Source: Candidatus Cloacimonetes bacterium HGW-Cloacimonetes-3 (GTDB taxonomy: Bacteria > Cloacimonadota > Cloacimonadia > Cloacimonadales > Cloacimonadaceae). Taken from it: DNA of 64,000 nt. Numbering within the stretch: the first letter of the stretch is position 1; each line of letters starts with the position of its first letter. Shown piece after piece: positions 1-8,114 of this stretch. The notes under the pieces were generated by a model. The model ran no database searches, was not told the origin of the DNA, and was given only the letters and a program-made list of their open reading frames with translations. Position numbers and translations under genes: made by a program. Where the stretch lies: the NCBI GenBank assembly GCA_002840645.1, contig PHBO01000003.1:1-64000 (forward strand), in the 5' to 3' direction.

Positions 1-166
1 AAAGCGACGAGCACCTTGATTGTGCACGTCGGAGCTTTTGCGGCAGTAGCGTGACAACTATTTCAGGACTTGACAAGGTGCAGGGAAAAAGAAACGCTGT
101 AACGAGGCTAAACTAAATAAGTTCAGCATGTTACAGCGTAAATAAAAGAGTGGGTTACTTTGGGTA

Positions 167-823
167 TTAAAGTCCGAAGAAAGAGTTTTTCTTCACGGCT
201 ACCTGACGTACATTAAGCACATTAAAAACATACTCATACTGGGTGTCAACACCGCCAACATTAACCGGTAGGCTTAGCTTCAGTTCCTTGCCCTGATAGC
301 GAACCGCAGAGGCGTAATCGACCGGCAGTAAAGGTGTGCGGGTGTAGATGCCAAGCACGGCGGAAAGGCTTACATGGTCTGCTGAGAAGATGGTTTCAAT
401 CAGATTTCCACGGGGGTTGATAACACTTGGAACCTGGGCTTTGTCTTTATCTGCATCCTTAGTTTTTGAGGGTAACAGACGATGACCGATGTTATCATAA
501 TCCAAGTATAAACCCTTATCCCAGTCAATGGTGATGATTTTATCCGAGGCATTGTACAGGGTAAGTTCGAAACCGTTTTCGCTGGCACTCCAGATGGTGC
601 GCATCAGGTCATCTTCATAGCGGTAACGTAGCTTATCCACCAAAGTTGTATCGGCGACAGGCGATTTTACCTTGCCCATAGCAGCATCAGCACGTGTGAC
701 CCTGGTAAGGGCGATATCATATCTGGTAACTAATTTGGTGGGGGAAGTTTCGGAATTTGTGGCACAGGCTGCCAAAGCAAGCAAAATGATGCCGGCAAGT
801 AGGAAGAAAATTAGCTTTCTCAT
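167..823 (-). CDS. Predicted lipoprotein of unknown function
   Basis: The product is 218 residues. It begins with a charged MRK start, a hydrophobic segment and a lipobox ending L-A-A-C at about residues 17-20, so it should be cut by signal peptidase II and lipidated. The mature part has no cysteine-rich or enzyme motif that I recognise; it is polar and probably beta-rich (several alternating hydrophobic strands after residue 70). The start is supported by GGAG about 6 nt upstream on the minus strand. It lies 77 nt downstream of the end of the long envelope operon (901-9063) and has its own TTGACA-like element near 877-882, so it may be transcribed separately. I do not recognise the family. 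Export is fairly certain; function is unknown. Confidence 0.75.
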   Translation of the reverse strand: MRKLIFFLLAGIILLALAACATNSETSPTKLVTRYDIALTRVTRADAAMGKVKSPVADTTLVDKLRYRYEDDLMRTIWSASENGFELTLYNASDKIITIDWDKGLYLDYDNIGHRLLPSKTKDADKDKAQVPSVINPRGNLIETIFSADHVSLSAVLGIYTRTPLLPVDYASAVRYQGKELKLSLPVNVGGVDTQYEYVFNVLNVRQVAVKKNSFFGL

Positions 824-900
824 GTTATTCTCCAGTATTGTGATTTTAATTGTAGTACTTACTGATAAGGTGATATTTTGTCAAGCTGATTATGGGGGAG

Positions 901-1491
901 CTAATCGGCAATGATAGCCGATAACCCGGCTTGGCAAATATCTTTTACCTTAAGATCGGTGTGCAGAAGATTGGGGAGGCTGATGGATACAGTGCCGGAG
1001 CCAACAATAAAACCAATAGTGTTGCCAGCGTCCATAGGTGCATCCTCGAAGCGGATTAAATGCCCTGCATCAAAGCGGAAGATCAGGTTGTGCTGCTGAT
1101 AGCTTACCCTTAAAGTATCTTCTTCCCAGGTGCTTGATGCATGGGGACTGCGGATTTCTATGAGGTCAAGAGGGCTTTTTGATATCTTCAGTAAACTGAT
1201 ATCCGAACTGGTTTTAAGGAAACGCACTCTGCCCGTTATGGGTGAAAGCAGGAGATCACCATCGGGAATGACGATGCGCTCCCTGAATCGGTAACAAATA
1301 CCCACATACAGATACCAGATGATGGCGATAAAAGAAAGAACCAGCGAGGGATAATGAAAGGCGAATAGGGGAACAGCAAAGCTGACAAGAAAGGACAGCG
1401 CCAGCAATGCCAACGGCGGAATCTGCTGCTGAAGCTGTCTTTTCTTTATCAGACGTAAGTATTTTATATCTGTGATTAAGGTTTTAGGCAT
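901..1491 (-). CDS. Phosphatidylserine decarboxylase-like membrane protein, catalytic motifs eroded
   Basis: The product is 196 residues, slightly shorter than short-form (PSD-A) phosphatidylserine decarboxylases. Two adjacent membrane segments (about residues 25-68) are followed by R-E-R-I-V-I-P-D-G-D and S-P-I-T-G-R-V, which match the family pattern F-R-D-P-E-R ... S-P-A-D-G-K-V. Near the C-terminus, D-A-G-N-T-I-G ... V-G-S-G-T-V ... S-L-P matches the family stretch that carries the G-S self-cleavage site and pyruvoyl serine. The conserved H-V-N-R-A-P region is not seen; at that place the protein reads I-R-S-P-H. Real PSD makes phosphatidylethanolamine from phosphatidylserine. Here loss of that motif suggests either an inactive or repurposed homologue. 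It is the last gene of the operon, 6 nt after the DUF2147 gene. The family call is inferred from motif order, not from a search. Confidence 0.55.
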   Translation of the reverse strand: MPKTLITDIKYLRLIKKRQLQQQIPPLALLALSFLVSFAVPLFAFHYPSLVLSFIAIIWYLYVGICYRFRERIVIPDGDLLLSPITGRVRFLKTSSDISLLKISKSPLDLIEIRSPHASSTWEEDTLRVSYQQHNLIFRFDAGHLIRFEDAPMDAGNTIGFIVGSGTVSISLPNLLHTDLKVKDICQAGLSAIIAD

Positions 1492-1497
1492 GAAGCT

Positions 1498-1947
1498 CTA
1501 TTTTGTGGTTCTGGTCCAGGTATCTGTTCTGCCTACTAAGGCTACACCGATAAATCCACGCAAAGCAAGGGTATTATTGTTGGTTAACTCGGCTTTGGCA
1601 GAGTAGGTTTTACCGCTTTTAGGATCGTATATTTTGCCGTTTTTATATTTGGTATTGCCATCGCTAACTAAGCCGGTGAGGATAACCAAATCCATAAGCG
1701 GGCGGTTTTGCAGTTTTTCTTCGGGATTTTTATGATCTACCTTGGGTTTGCCTGCTTCATTATTAGGCTCTTTCAGCCAGATAATCTTGCCGGCAAAGCT
1801 ACCGTTCTTGGTTTCGTATATTTCGATTTTGCTGGACTTTTCGCCATTGAACCAAACACCTGTTATGCGGTCGGGAGTCTTTTGGGCAAACAGGCACAGG
1901 GGAAGCAGCATGCCGATGGCAATCAGGATGATTATGATGTGTTTCAT
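1498..1947 (-). CDS. DUF2147 family secreted protein
   Basis: The product is 149 residues with an N-terminal signal peptide (hydrophobic core up to about residue 20, cleavage after F-A-Q likely). The mature protein starts with I-T-G-V-W and continues with a K-I-E-I-Y strand, then G-K-I-I-W-L, and later G-K-I-Y-D-P-K-S-G-K-T-Y and L-R-G-F-I. This order (GxW, KIxI, GKIxWL, GxIYDPxxGKxY, LxLRG) is typical of DUF2147 proteins, small periplasmic or surface proteins of unknown function in Gram-negative bacteria. Start is supported by AAGGAGAAAAC directly upstream. It sits between purB and the PSD-like gene with gaps of 13 and 6 nt, so it is co-transcribed with them. Confidence 0.75.
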   Translation of the reverse strand: MKHIIIILIAIGMLLPLCLFAQKTPDRITGVWFNGEKSSKIEIYETKNGSFAGKIIWLKEPNNEAGKPKVDHKNPEEKLQNRPLMDLVILTGLVSDGNTKYKNGKIYDPKSGKTYSAKAELTNNNTLALRGFIGVALVGRTDTWTRTTK

Positions 1948-1960
1948 GTTTTCTCCTTGT

Positions 1961-3256
1961 TTAAATGATGTTGCAACGCTTTATAATATAATCCACATTG
2001 CGCAAATAGCGATCATAGGAAAAGATATCCCTGATCTCACTTTCTGTAATAGCAGCCGTTATTTCGGCATTGGCAAGCACCAAAGCCAGGAAGTCGCTGC
2101 CTGTTTCCCAACTCTTCATGGCTTCTGTCTGCACCAATTGGTAGGCTTTTTCACGGCTAAGCCCGCTATTGGTGAGGTGTAGCAATAAGGCTTGGGAAAA
2201 TACAAGTCCTTTGGTTAAATCTATATTCTTTTGCATGTTTTCGGGGTAAACAATCAGGTTCTCTATCAGGTCGCAGCACTTTCCAATCATATAATGAGCA
2301 AGGATACAGGAATCAGGCAGAATGATGCGCTCCACACTGGAGTGCGAGATATCGCGCTCGTGCCACAGAGCATTGTTTTCGAAGCCACTGGAGGCATTGC
2401 TGCGCAGGACGCGTGCCAGCCCGCAAAGCTGTTCACTAACGATGGGGTTGCGCTTATGGGGCATGGCAGAAGAGCCTTTCTGCCCCTTGCTGAAGTTCTC
2501 TTCCGCTTCACGCACTTCGGTGCGCTGTAGATGGCGGATTTCCAGAGCTATTTTCTCGATACCGGAACCGATTAGAGCTATAATAGATAGGAAATATGCA
2601 TGGCGGTCACGCTGGATAACCTGTGTGGAAACATTAGCCGGGACTAAGCCCAGATACTTGCAGGCAAGCGTCTCTACTTCCGGGCTGAGATGGGCAAAGT
2701 TACCCACGGCACCGGATAACTGACCTACTCCAACTTCTGCAATAGCTTGCGTTAAGCGTTCTATATTGCGCTTGCTTTCTTCGTGCCAAATTGCAAACTT
2801 CAGCCCGAAAGATGTGGGCTCGGCGTGTATTCCATGCGAGCGTCCCATGCAAAGAGTATGCTTATACTGCCTTGCTTTAAGCTTCAGGATTTCGGTTAAT
2901 CTGCTAAGCTCGCTAAGAATAAGTTCACCGGCACTTTTAAGCTGCAAAGCAGTGGCGGTATCCAGTACGTCTGAAGATGTCATGCCATAATGTATCCAGC
3001 GGGAAGATGGTCCCACATACTCTGCTACATTAGTTAAAAATGCGATCACATCGTGTTTGGTAACAAGTTCAAGTTCGTCTATGCGGTCTGCATCAAAATC
3101 GGCTTTACTACTGATGTTTTCCCAATCAGCAGCAGGGATAATGCCCAGTTCATGCATAGCCCTGCAGGCAGCAAGCTCCACTTCCAGCCAGCATTCATAA
3201 CGGTTTTGGGTAGTCCAGATACGTTGCATTTCGGGGGTGGAATAACGAGGGATCAT
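1961..3256 (-). CDS. purB: Adenylosuccinate lyase
   Basis: The product is 431 residues, the normal length for bacterial PurB. The enzyme releases fumarate from SAICAR and from adenylosuccinate in purine and AMP synthesis, in the cytoplasm as a tetramer. The opening M-I-P-R-Y-S-T-P-E-M, the T-S-S-D-V-L-D-T segment, and the fumarase/aspartase superfamily signature G-S-S-A-M-P-H-K-R-N-P (about residues 262-272) are all present, with the catalytic serine loop intact. It is embedded in an envelope-biogenesis operon rather than with other pur genes; the preceding lipoprotein gene ends 12 nt upstream. Nothing in the protein looks damaged. Confidence 0.95.
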   Translation of the reverse strand: MIPRYSTPEMQRIWTTQNRYECWLEVELAACRAMHELGIIPAADWENISSKADFDADRIDELELVTKHDVIAFLTNVAEYVGPSSRWIHYGMTSSDVLDTATALQLKSAGELILSELSRLTEILKLKARQYKHTLCMGRSHGIHAEPTSFGLKFAIWHEESKRNIERLTQAIAEVGVGQLSGAVGNFAHLSPEVETLACKYLGLVPANVSTQVIQRDRHAYFLSIIALIGSGIEKIALEIRHLQRTEVREAEENFSKGQKGSSAMPHKRNPIVSEQLCGLARVLRSNASSGFENNALWHERDISHSSVERIILPDSCILAHYMIGKCCDLIENLIVYPENMQKNIDLTKGLVFSQALLLHLTNSGLSREKAYQLVQTEAMKSWETGSDFLALVLANAEITAAITESEIRDIFSYDRYLRNVDYIIKRCNII

Positions 3257-3268
3257 AACTAACAGCCT

Positions 3269-3988
3269 CTATTTATCCAGAAAGCTCTTTAATAATTGTT
3301 TAAAGTTCATGTTTTCGAAGGGGTTGCCATCTCCCCACCATGTCCCAGCACGAGGTTTGGGAAGGGGCGTTATCTCCGGTTCGGTATATTTAATTTGGTC
3401 GAAGATCAGCTTTACCTTCATATTATCGATGGCTTTCATTTCTAATGCCGCCAGTGTTTTATTGCTGCTATAGCTGGCTTGTAGCTCGGATTGAGTTCTG
3501 GGATCATACACCTTATCCAGCCGGTAATCCGGGAGGAAGCTAATCAACACGCTGTCTATCTCCAGTTTCTTAGTGCTAATAATGGTTTCACCATACTTAA
3601 AAAAGAGGGAATCGGCATTGCCAAAAAGATCAAGGCTTTGCGAGGGAATCAGATCAGTGGGATTAAGCATTTCCAGCATAGGCATATAAGGAGATTTCAG
3701 GGCAATATAATCTCCGCTATAGAAACTGATGAGCGGGACAGCTCCCGCACCCATAATGCCACCATCGATGATATCTATGCGCATTTGCTGATGGTTCTTG
3801 GACGCCACAAACATCTTTCGCAGCGAAAGCCCCATGTAGGATATCTCTACGATACCCTGGCTATCAAAGCTTTCCCATTTCTTCAGTTCTTTGCGTAACT
3901 TGTCCTGTTTAATCTGCTTGTTTGGTGCTGCACAGGAGCTAAGCAGGATTAGCAGAACCAGCAGCAGGATAGGAAAACTATGTTTCAA
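3269..3988 (-). CDS. Predicted LolA/LolB-like or DUF4292-like lipoprotein
   Basis: The product is 239 residues with a lipoprotein signal (hydrophobic core then L-L-S-S-C at about residues 15-19). The mature part begins with a helix and a strand reading S-F-D-S-Q-G-I-V-E-I-S-Y, then R-K-M-F-V-A-S-K and a long run of beta strands, the order expected for an open-barrel lipoprotein carrier fold (LolA/LolB, or the DUF4292 family of Bacteroidota). If so, it would handle lipids or lipoproteins at the outer membrane, which suits its position directly after lgt (18 nt gap). The assignment rests on strand pattern only and is tentative; lipidation is secure. Confidence 0.55.
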   Translation of the reverse strand: MKHSFPILLLVLLILLSSCAAPNKQIKQDKLRKELKKWESFDSQGIVEISYMGLSLRKMFVASKNHQQMRIDIIDGGIMGAGAVPLISFYSGDYIALKSPYMPMLEMLNPTDLIPSQSLDLFGNADSLFFKYGETIISTKKLEIDSVLISFLPDYRLDKVYDPRTQSELQASYSSNKTLAALEMKAIDNMKVKLIFDQIKYTEPEITPLPKPRAGTWWGDGNPFENMNFKQLLKSFLDK

Positions 3989-4006
3989 GTGTAACCTCAG
4001 TATGGT

Positions 4007-4825
4007 TTAGGTTATGGTTTCAATTGGCTGTTTGTTTATCTTCCAGATGCCCCAGGCAGCCACAAGAATCATCAGTAAGCTTAGGAAAGCTCCAATGCTC
4101 ATGAATCCAAAGATAAAGCCAAACATTTCGTAAAACTGAAGCTCATCAGGCTCACGGACAAATTCTATCAGGAAGCGAAATACCCCGTAAAGTCCAATGA
4201 AACTGTAAAAAACTAAGCCATTCCTTTTTAGTTTCCTAAGGAGAATGTAGCCGATAGTAGCCAGAACGATGCCTTCTAAAAATAGTTCGTATAACTGCGT
4301 GGGATGGCGTGGCACGCCGTCCGAACCGGGGAAAATCATTGCCCACGGTACAGAAGTAGGCTTGCCCCACAGCTCTGCATTTATAAAGTTACCCAGCCGT
4401 CCCAGCCCAAGCCCAATGGCAACAATCGGTATGGCTGCATCAGCAAGGGCGTAGAAATTCAGCTTGTTCTTTCTGGCATAAAGTAAGCCTGCAACAATCA
4501 CACCAATAGCACCTCCATGGAAACTCATGCCTCCTTCCATGGTAACAAGTATCTTCAAGGGATTTTGCAAGTAGTATAGAAGGTTGTAAAACAGCACATA
4601 CCCAAGCCTGCCACCCACAATAACCCCTACCATCACGTAGAAAATAGCGGATTCATATTGCTCGCGGTTCAGCCTGATCTTGCGGAACTTAAGGTTGTGC
4701 TTATACAGGAAATATGCGATGATAAAGCTAAGCACGTAAAACAAGCCATACCAGCGAACTTGCATGGGATAGCCGAAGAGGCTGAACTTTACTATATCCG
4801 GGCTGATATTGGGAAAGGCAATCAT
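4007..4825 (-). CDS. lgt: Prolipoprotein diacylglyceryl transferase
   Basis: The product is 272 residues with about seven membrane segments. Lgt moves diacylglycerol from phosphatidylglycerol onto the lipobox cysteine of prolipoproteins in the inner membrane, the first step of lipoprotein maturation. Diagnostic motifs are visible: G-G-M-S-F-H-G-G-A (about residues 98-106), the Lgt signature G-R-L-G-N-F-I-N-A-E-L-W-G (about 143-155), and R-H-P-T-Q-L-Y-E (about 172-179). Its start codon overlaps the stop of etfB by 4 nt (ATGA), indicating translational coupling. The lipoproteins in this window (167, 3269, 33359) are plausible clients. Confidence 0.95.
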   Translation of the reverse strand: MIAFPNISPDIVKFSLFGYPMQVRWYGLFYVLSFIIAYFLYKHNLKFRKIRLNREQYESAIFYVMVGVIVGGRLGYVLFYNLLYYLQNPLKILVTMEGGMSFHGGAIGVIVAGLLYARKNKLNFYALADAAIPIVAIGLGLGRLGNFINAELWGKPTSVPWAMIFPGSDGVPRHPTQLYELFLEGIVLATIGYILLRKLKRNGLVFYSFIGLYGVFRFLIEFVREPDELQFYEMFGFIFGFMSIGAFLSLLMILVAAWGIWKINKQPIETIT

Positions 4826-5607
4826 CGCTTGCTCATTTCCTGTAGGCGGGTAACAATAAGCTCTACCGCTTCATCGGTATTGCCATCAAACTTCTCCACT
4901 TTCTTGTCGTGATGTGGCGAGAAGATGTTCATCACTTGCGTGGGCGAGCCGTTCAAACCCGTAGCTTTTTCATCCAAGCCCAAATCATCACAGTTCCATA
5001 CGGTTAGTTCCACACTCTTGGCATTTTTCTTGCCTCTCAGCGATGGTAAACGGGGAGAATTGATTTCTTTAACCACGGAAATAACGCCGGGGAGCATCAT
5101 TTCCACACGGTCGTAACCATCTTCCATCAGCCTCTGCACTGTTGCCTTACAAGTATCGATTGTTTCTATCTTGCGCACAAAGCAAACTTGGGGAATATCC
5201 AGATGAGCAGCAATGCCGGGACCAACCTGAGCAGTATCTCCATCAATGGCTTGCTGACCGGTGAGGATAAGCGTATATGTGCCAAGTTTCTTGATTGCTG
5301 TTGCCAGAGTCAGGCTGGTAGCCCAGGTATCTGCGCCTGCAAATTTGCGATCAGAAAGCAGGATAATCTCATCCGCTCCCAAAGCTACTGCTTCACGCAA
5401 TGTAGATTCACACTGGGGCGGACCCATACTTATGGCAGTAACCTTGCCCCCATGTGCTTCTTTTAAGCGGACAGCTTCCTCTATGGCATAGGTATCGAAA
5501 GGATTGAGGATGCTTTCCACCCCTTCCCGGATAAGCGTGTTTGTTTTGGGATCAATCCTAATCTCTGTGGTATTGGGAACTTGCTTGATGCAAACGATAA
5601 AATGCAC
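4822..5607 (-). CDS. etfB: Electron transfer flavoprotein subunit beta
   Basis: The product is 261 residues, typical of EtfB/FixA. It forms a heterodimer with EtfA to carry electrons from dehydrogenases, or to bifurcate electrons in anaerobes. The start C-I-K-Q-V-P, N-P-F-D-T-Y-A-I-E-E-A and the EtfB signature running from V-Q-R-L-M-E-D-G to M-L-P-G-V-I-S-V (about residues 155-178) are clear. The alpha subunit is not adjacent and does not occur in this window, which is unusual because etfB and etfA are normally paired. The gene lies 9 nt after the aminotransferase gene and overlaps lgt by 4 nt. Whether it belongs to the bifurcating group cannot be told by eye. Confidence 0.92.
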   Translation of the reverse strand: MHFIVCIKQVPNTTEIRIDPKTNTLIREGVESILNPFDTYAIEEAVRLKEAHGGKVTAISMGPPQCESTLREAVALGADEIILLSDRKFAGADTWATSLTLATAIKKLGTYTLILTGQQAIDGDTAQVGPGIAAHLDIPQVCFVRKIETIDTCKATVQRLMEDGYDRVEMMLPGVISVVKEINSPRLPSLRGKKNAKSVELTVWNCDDLGLDEKATGLNGSPTQVMNIFSPHHDKKVEKFDGNTDEAVELIVTRLQEMSKR

Positions 5608-5616
5608 GGTAGCTCC

Positions 5617-6723
5617 TTAATTACGGTAAAAAGCGATGATAGCATCGCAAATATACTGTTTCTGTTCGGTGCTAAGCTCCGGGTAAATGGGTATGGATAG
5701 TACTTTCTTCGCCATTTCTTCGGAAACAGGCAAATCGCCTTCCTTGTAACCCAAGGAGCTAAAGCACTCTTGAACATGCAGGGGCAGGGGATAATAAACT
5801 GCACAGCCAATCCCCTTTTCCTGTAGGTAGCTTAGCAGTTCATCACGTTTCTCGCAGGTGAGAGTGTATTGGTTATAAATACTTACAGCTTTCGGATCTA
5901 TATACGGAGTAGTGATTCCTTTCACTCCCATCAGGTGGGTGTTGTAGAACTCTGCATTAGCACGGCGCGCTTTGCTCCAGTCTGCCAGAGCATCGAGCTT
6001 AACGCTTAATACTGCCGCTTGCATGGTATCTAAACGGCTGTTCAAGCCAACCCATTTATGGTAATACTTGGGGCTTTCGCCGTGCACGCGGAGCTGGCGC
6101 AGCTTGGCAGCAAGATCATCATCATTAGTCAGGCACATACCTGCATCGCCCATCGCTCCAAGATTCTTGGAAGGGAAGAAGGACAAGGTTCCTATATCGC
6201 CAAAGGAGCAGCTCATCTTGCCGTTCCATGTACCACCGATACCCTGGGCATTGTCTTCAATCACTTTTAGATTATGTTTTTTTGCAATTGCCATAATAGC
6301 TTCCATGTTAGTGCACTGACCAAAAAGATGCACAGGCATAATCGCCTTAGTATTCTTCGTGATGGAAGCTTCAATTTTGGCAGGATCAAGATTAAAGGTT
6401 TGGGGGTCTATATCTACAAACACCGGCTTGGCAAAGTTGCGCCAGATGGATGAAGCAGTGGCAAAGAAAGTGAAGGAAGTAGTGATAACTTCATCGCCTT
6501 CTCCAATGCCCAATGCCTTAATTGCTAAAACCAGTGCATCAGTTCCGGAAGCACAGCCTATAGCATGTTTAATGCCCAGATAAGCTGCCATTTTATCTTC
6601 CAGTTCTTTCACTTGGGGTCCCATTATATAATGGTGATCTGCGTAAACTCGCTCCATGGCTTCTCTAATCTTCGGCATCAGGGGCTCGTATTGTGCGTGT
6701 AAATCCAGCATCGGTACTTTCAT
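5617..6723 (-). CDS. DegT/DnrJ/EryC1/StrS family sugar aminotransferase
   Basis: The product is 368 residues from the preferred ATG at 6723, which has GGAG 9 nt upstream; a longer TTG-started reading to 6741 lacks such a site and would overlap the upstream gene. The family is PLP-dependent and makes amino sugars on nucleotide-linked keto-sugars for glycans. Opening M-L-D-L-H-A-Q-Y, the loop A-S-G-T-D-A-L, the E-D-N-A-Q-G cofactor region and the Schiff-base lysine in F-F-P-S-K-N-L-G-A-M-G-D-A-G (about residue 186) are intact. Its neighbours, an epimerase and an SLBB exporter, support surface-polysaccharide synthesis. The exact sugar cannot be read from sequence. Confidence 0.9.
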   Translation of the reverse strand: MKVPMLDLHAQYEPLMPKIREAMERVYADHHYIMGPQVKELEDKMAAYLGIKHAIGCASGTDALVLAIKALGIGEGDEVITTSFTFFATASSIWRNFAKPVFVDIDPQTFNLDPAKIEASITKNTKAIMPVHLFGQCTNMEAIMAIAKKHNLKVIEDNAQGIGGTWNGKMSCSFGDIGTLSFFPSKNLGAMGDAGMCLTNDDDLAAKLRQLRVHGESPKYYHKWVGLNSRLDTMQAAVLSVKLDALADWSKARRANAEFYNTHLMGVKGITTPYIDPKAVSIYNQYTLTCEKRDELLSYLQEKGIGCAVYYPLPLHVQECFSSLGYKEGDLPVSEEMAKKVLSIPIYPELSTEQKQYICDAIIAFYRN

Positions 6724-6737
6724 GAAATCTATCTCCT

Positions 6738-8114
6738 TCAATTTGTGCTAAGGGCGCGCAGCCCCACAATAATAGTTATTACTGAGGATAAAAGTGTTAT
6801 CCCTTCCTTAATATCTGTCCACAAAGCTCTATCGGACTGGCTGGGCACAAACAGAGTATCCCCTGCCATTATCTGAATTCTTTTTCCCGGTTTTATCCAG
6901 TTACCGCTATCGCCCCGGATCAACCTTCCTTTAGCATGTTTACGGTAATTAGTATAGCCACCTGCCTGTTCAACATAGTAATTCCAGTCTTTTCCCTGTA
7001 CCCATTGTATCAGCCCGGGATGGCGTACCTGTCCGCTTACGATTACCATATCCATCCTTTCAGGCACGAAAACACGATCTCCATCTCTAAGAATCGGATT
7101 GGCTTCTTTTCCTTCGGTTTCAGCAAATTTCTTCACATCGAAGCTGTATTTTCCCTTCATCTGCTGCAAATTTGTGCGTAAGTAGGTGTATTCCAGGGGG
7201 GTCATACTGCCCAGATTACTCTGCAGAAGCTGGTTTAAATAAGCATTGTTCCTCTCGTTAAGGTAGGAATTATAGTGTACGAGACTTGCCAAATCCCCTC
7301 TGGAATTAACTCCGCCTGCTTGTTGGATCAAATCGGCAAGAGTGGTTTTTGAAGTGATTATATATTCCCCGGGATGTTTTACTTGCCCGGATATTTTCAC
7401 CTTTTGTCTGTGTAACACATCACTAATCTGCGGAACCACACACACATCACCCGCTTGCAAAGCAAAACCATATTGGGCGGGATTTTGTAACAAATCCAGA
7501 GATATAAGCTTGAAATCAATCTTATTCTCTGCAAACCGGTAAATATTAACGGCACTTAGGTCTGCATCATAACTGGTGCCCTTGGCATAGTCAATTATGT
7601 CCTGTAGCTTATCCCCTGCATTGTATTGTATTTCACAGGGATAATTCACCCCTCCGGAAATGCTAACATATTCCATCACAGCAGAGATTAGCACTACATC
7701 GCCATCTTTCAGGAAAGGGTTCTGAGAGTCATCTCCCATGCGGTAGAACTTCAGAACATCATAGAACAGCTTTTTCCCTCCACGGCTAAGCTGAACGGTA
7801 CGCAATGCCATTGTTTTGGGGTAATCATATGGGCATTTCTCTTCCTTTAGTGAAGGTCCGGGTGTAACAACTTGGTTCGGAACAGATTCTTGAATTGAAT
7901 CATTTTTTGTTTCTTCAATACTTCGTGCCGGAACTCCACCACAGCACATAAGCAAATCTGAAAGACGGTTTACGGGCAGCATCTGATATACCCCGGGATT
8001 CTGCACAAACCCGGTGATGCTTACAGATATAGTAGGTCCCGCCTGCGGAGTAATTTCCGCTGCAAACATAGTGCATGCGCATAGAAGTATCAGTATTACA
8101 AATCTAATTCTCAT
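6738..8114 (-). CDS. SLBB-domain polysaccharide export protein
   Basis: The product is 458 residues with a signal peptide (cleavage after F-A-A likely). The rest is a series of SLBB/soluble-ligand-binding repeats: I-T-G-F-V-Q-N-P-G-V-Y at the N-terminus, I-S-G-G-V-N-Y-P-C near residue 150, I-S-G-Q-V-K-H-P-G-E-Y near 240 and V-S-G-Q-V-R-H-P-G near 365, each ending in a D-G-D/A-G-D-x-V-x-V-P turn. A final hydrophobic helix (about 435-455) could sit in a membrane. Related proteins (Wza-like or GumB-like) form export channels for exopolysaccharide. A classical Poly_export head domain is not obvious. It overlaps the epimerase gene by 11 nt and precedes the aminotransferase, so the three act together. 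Confidence 0.85.
   Translation of the reverse strand: MRIRFVILILLCACTMFAAEITPQAGPTISVSITGFVQNPGVYQMLPVNRLSDLLMCCGGVPARSIEETKNDSIQESVPNQVVTPGPSLKEEKCPYDYPKTMALRTVQLSRGGKKLFYDVLKFYRMGDDSQNPFLKDGDVVLISAVMEYVSISGGVNYPCEIQYNAGDKLQDIIDYAKGTSYDADLSAVNIYRFAENKIDFKLISLDLLQNPAQYGFALQAGDVCVVPQISDVLHRQKVKISGQVKHPGEYIITSKTTLADLIQQAGGVNSRGDLASLVHYNSYLNERNNAYLNQLLQSNLGSMTPLEYTYLRTNLQQMKGKYSFDVKKFAETEGKEANPILRDGDRVFVPERMDMVIVSGQVRHPGLIQWVQGKDWNYYVEQAGGYTNYRKHAKGRLIRGDSGNWIKPGKRIQIMAGDTLFVPSQSDRALWTDIKEGITLLSSVITIIVGLRALSTN

Noticed and set aside
1-54. Possible C-terminal tail of a plus-strand gene
   Set aside because: An open frame ends with TGA at 52-54, but 17 codons without context cannot be assigned; the segment is left unannotated.
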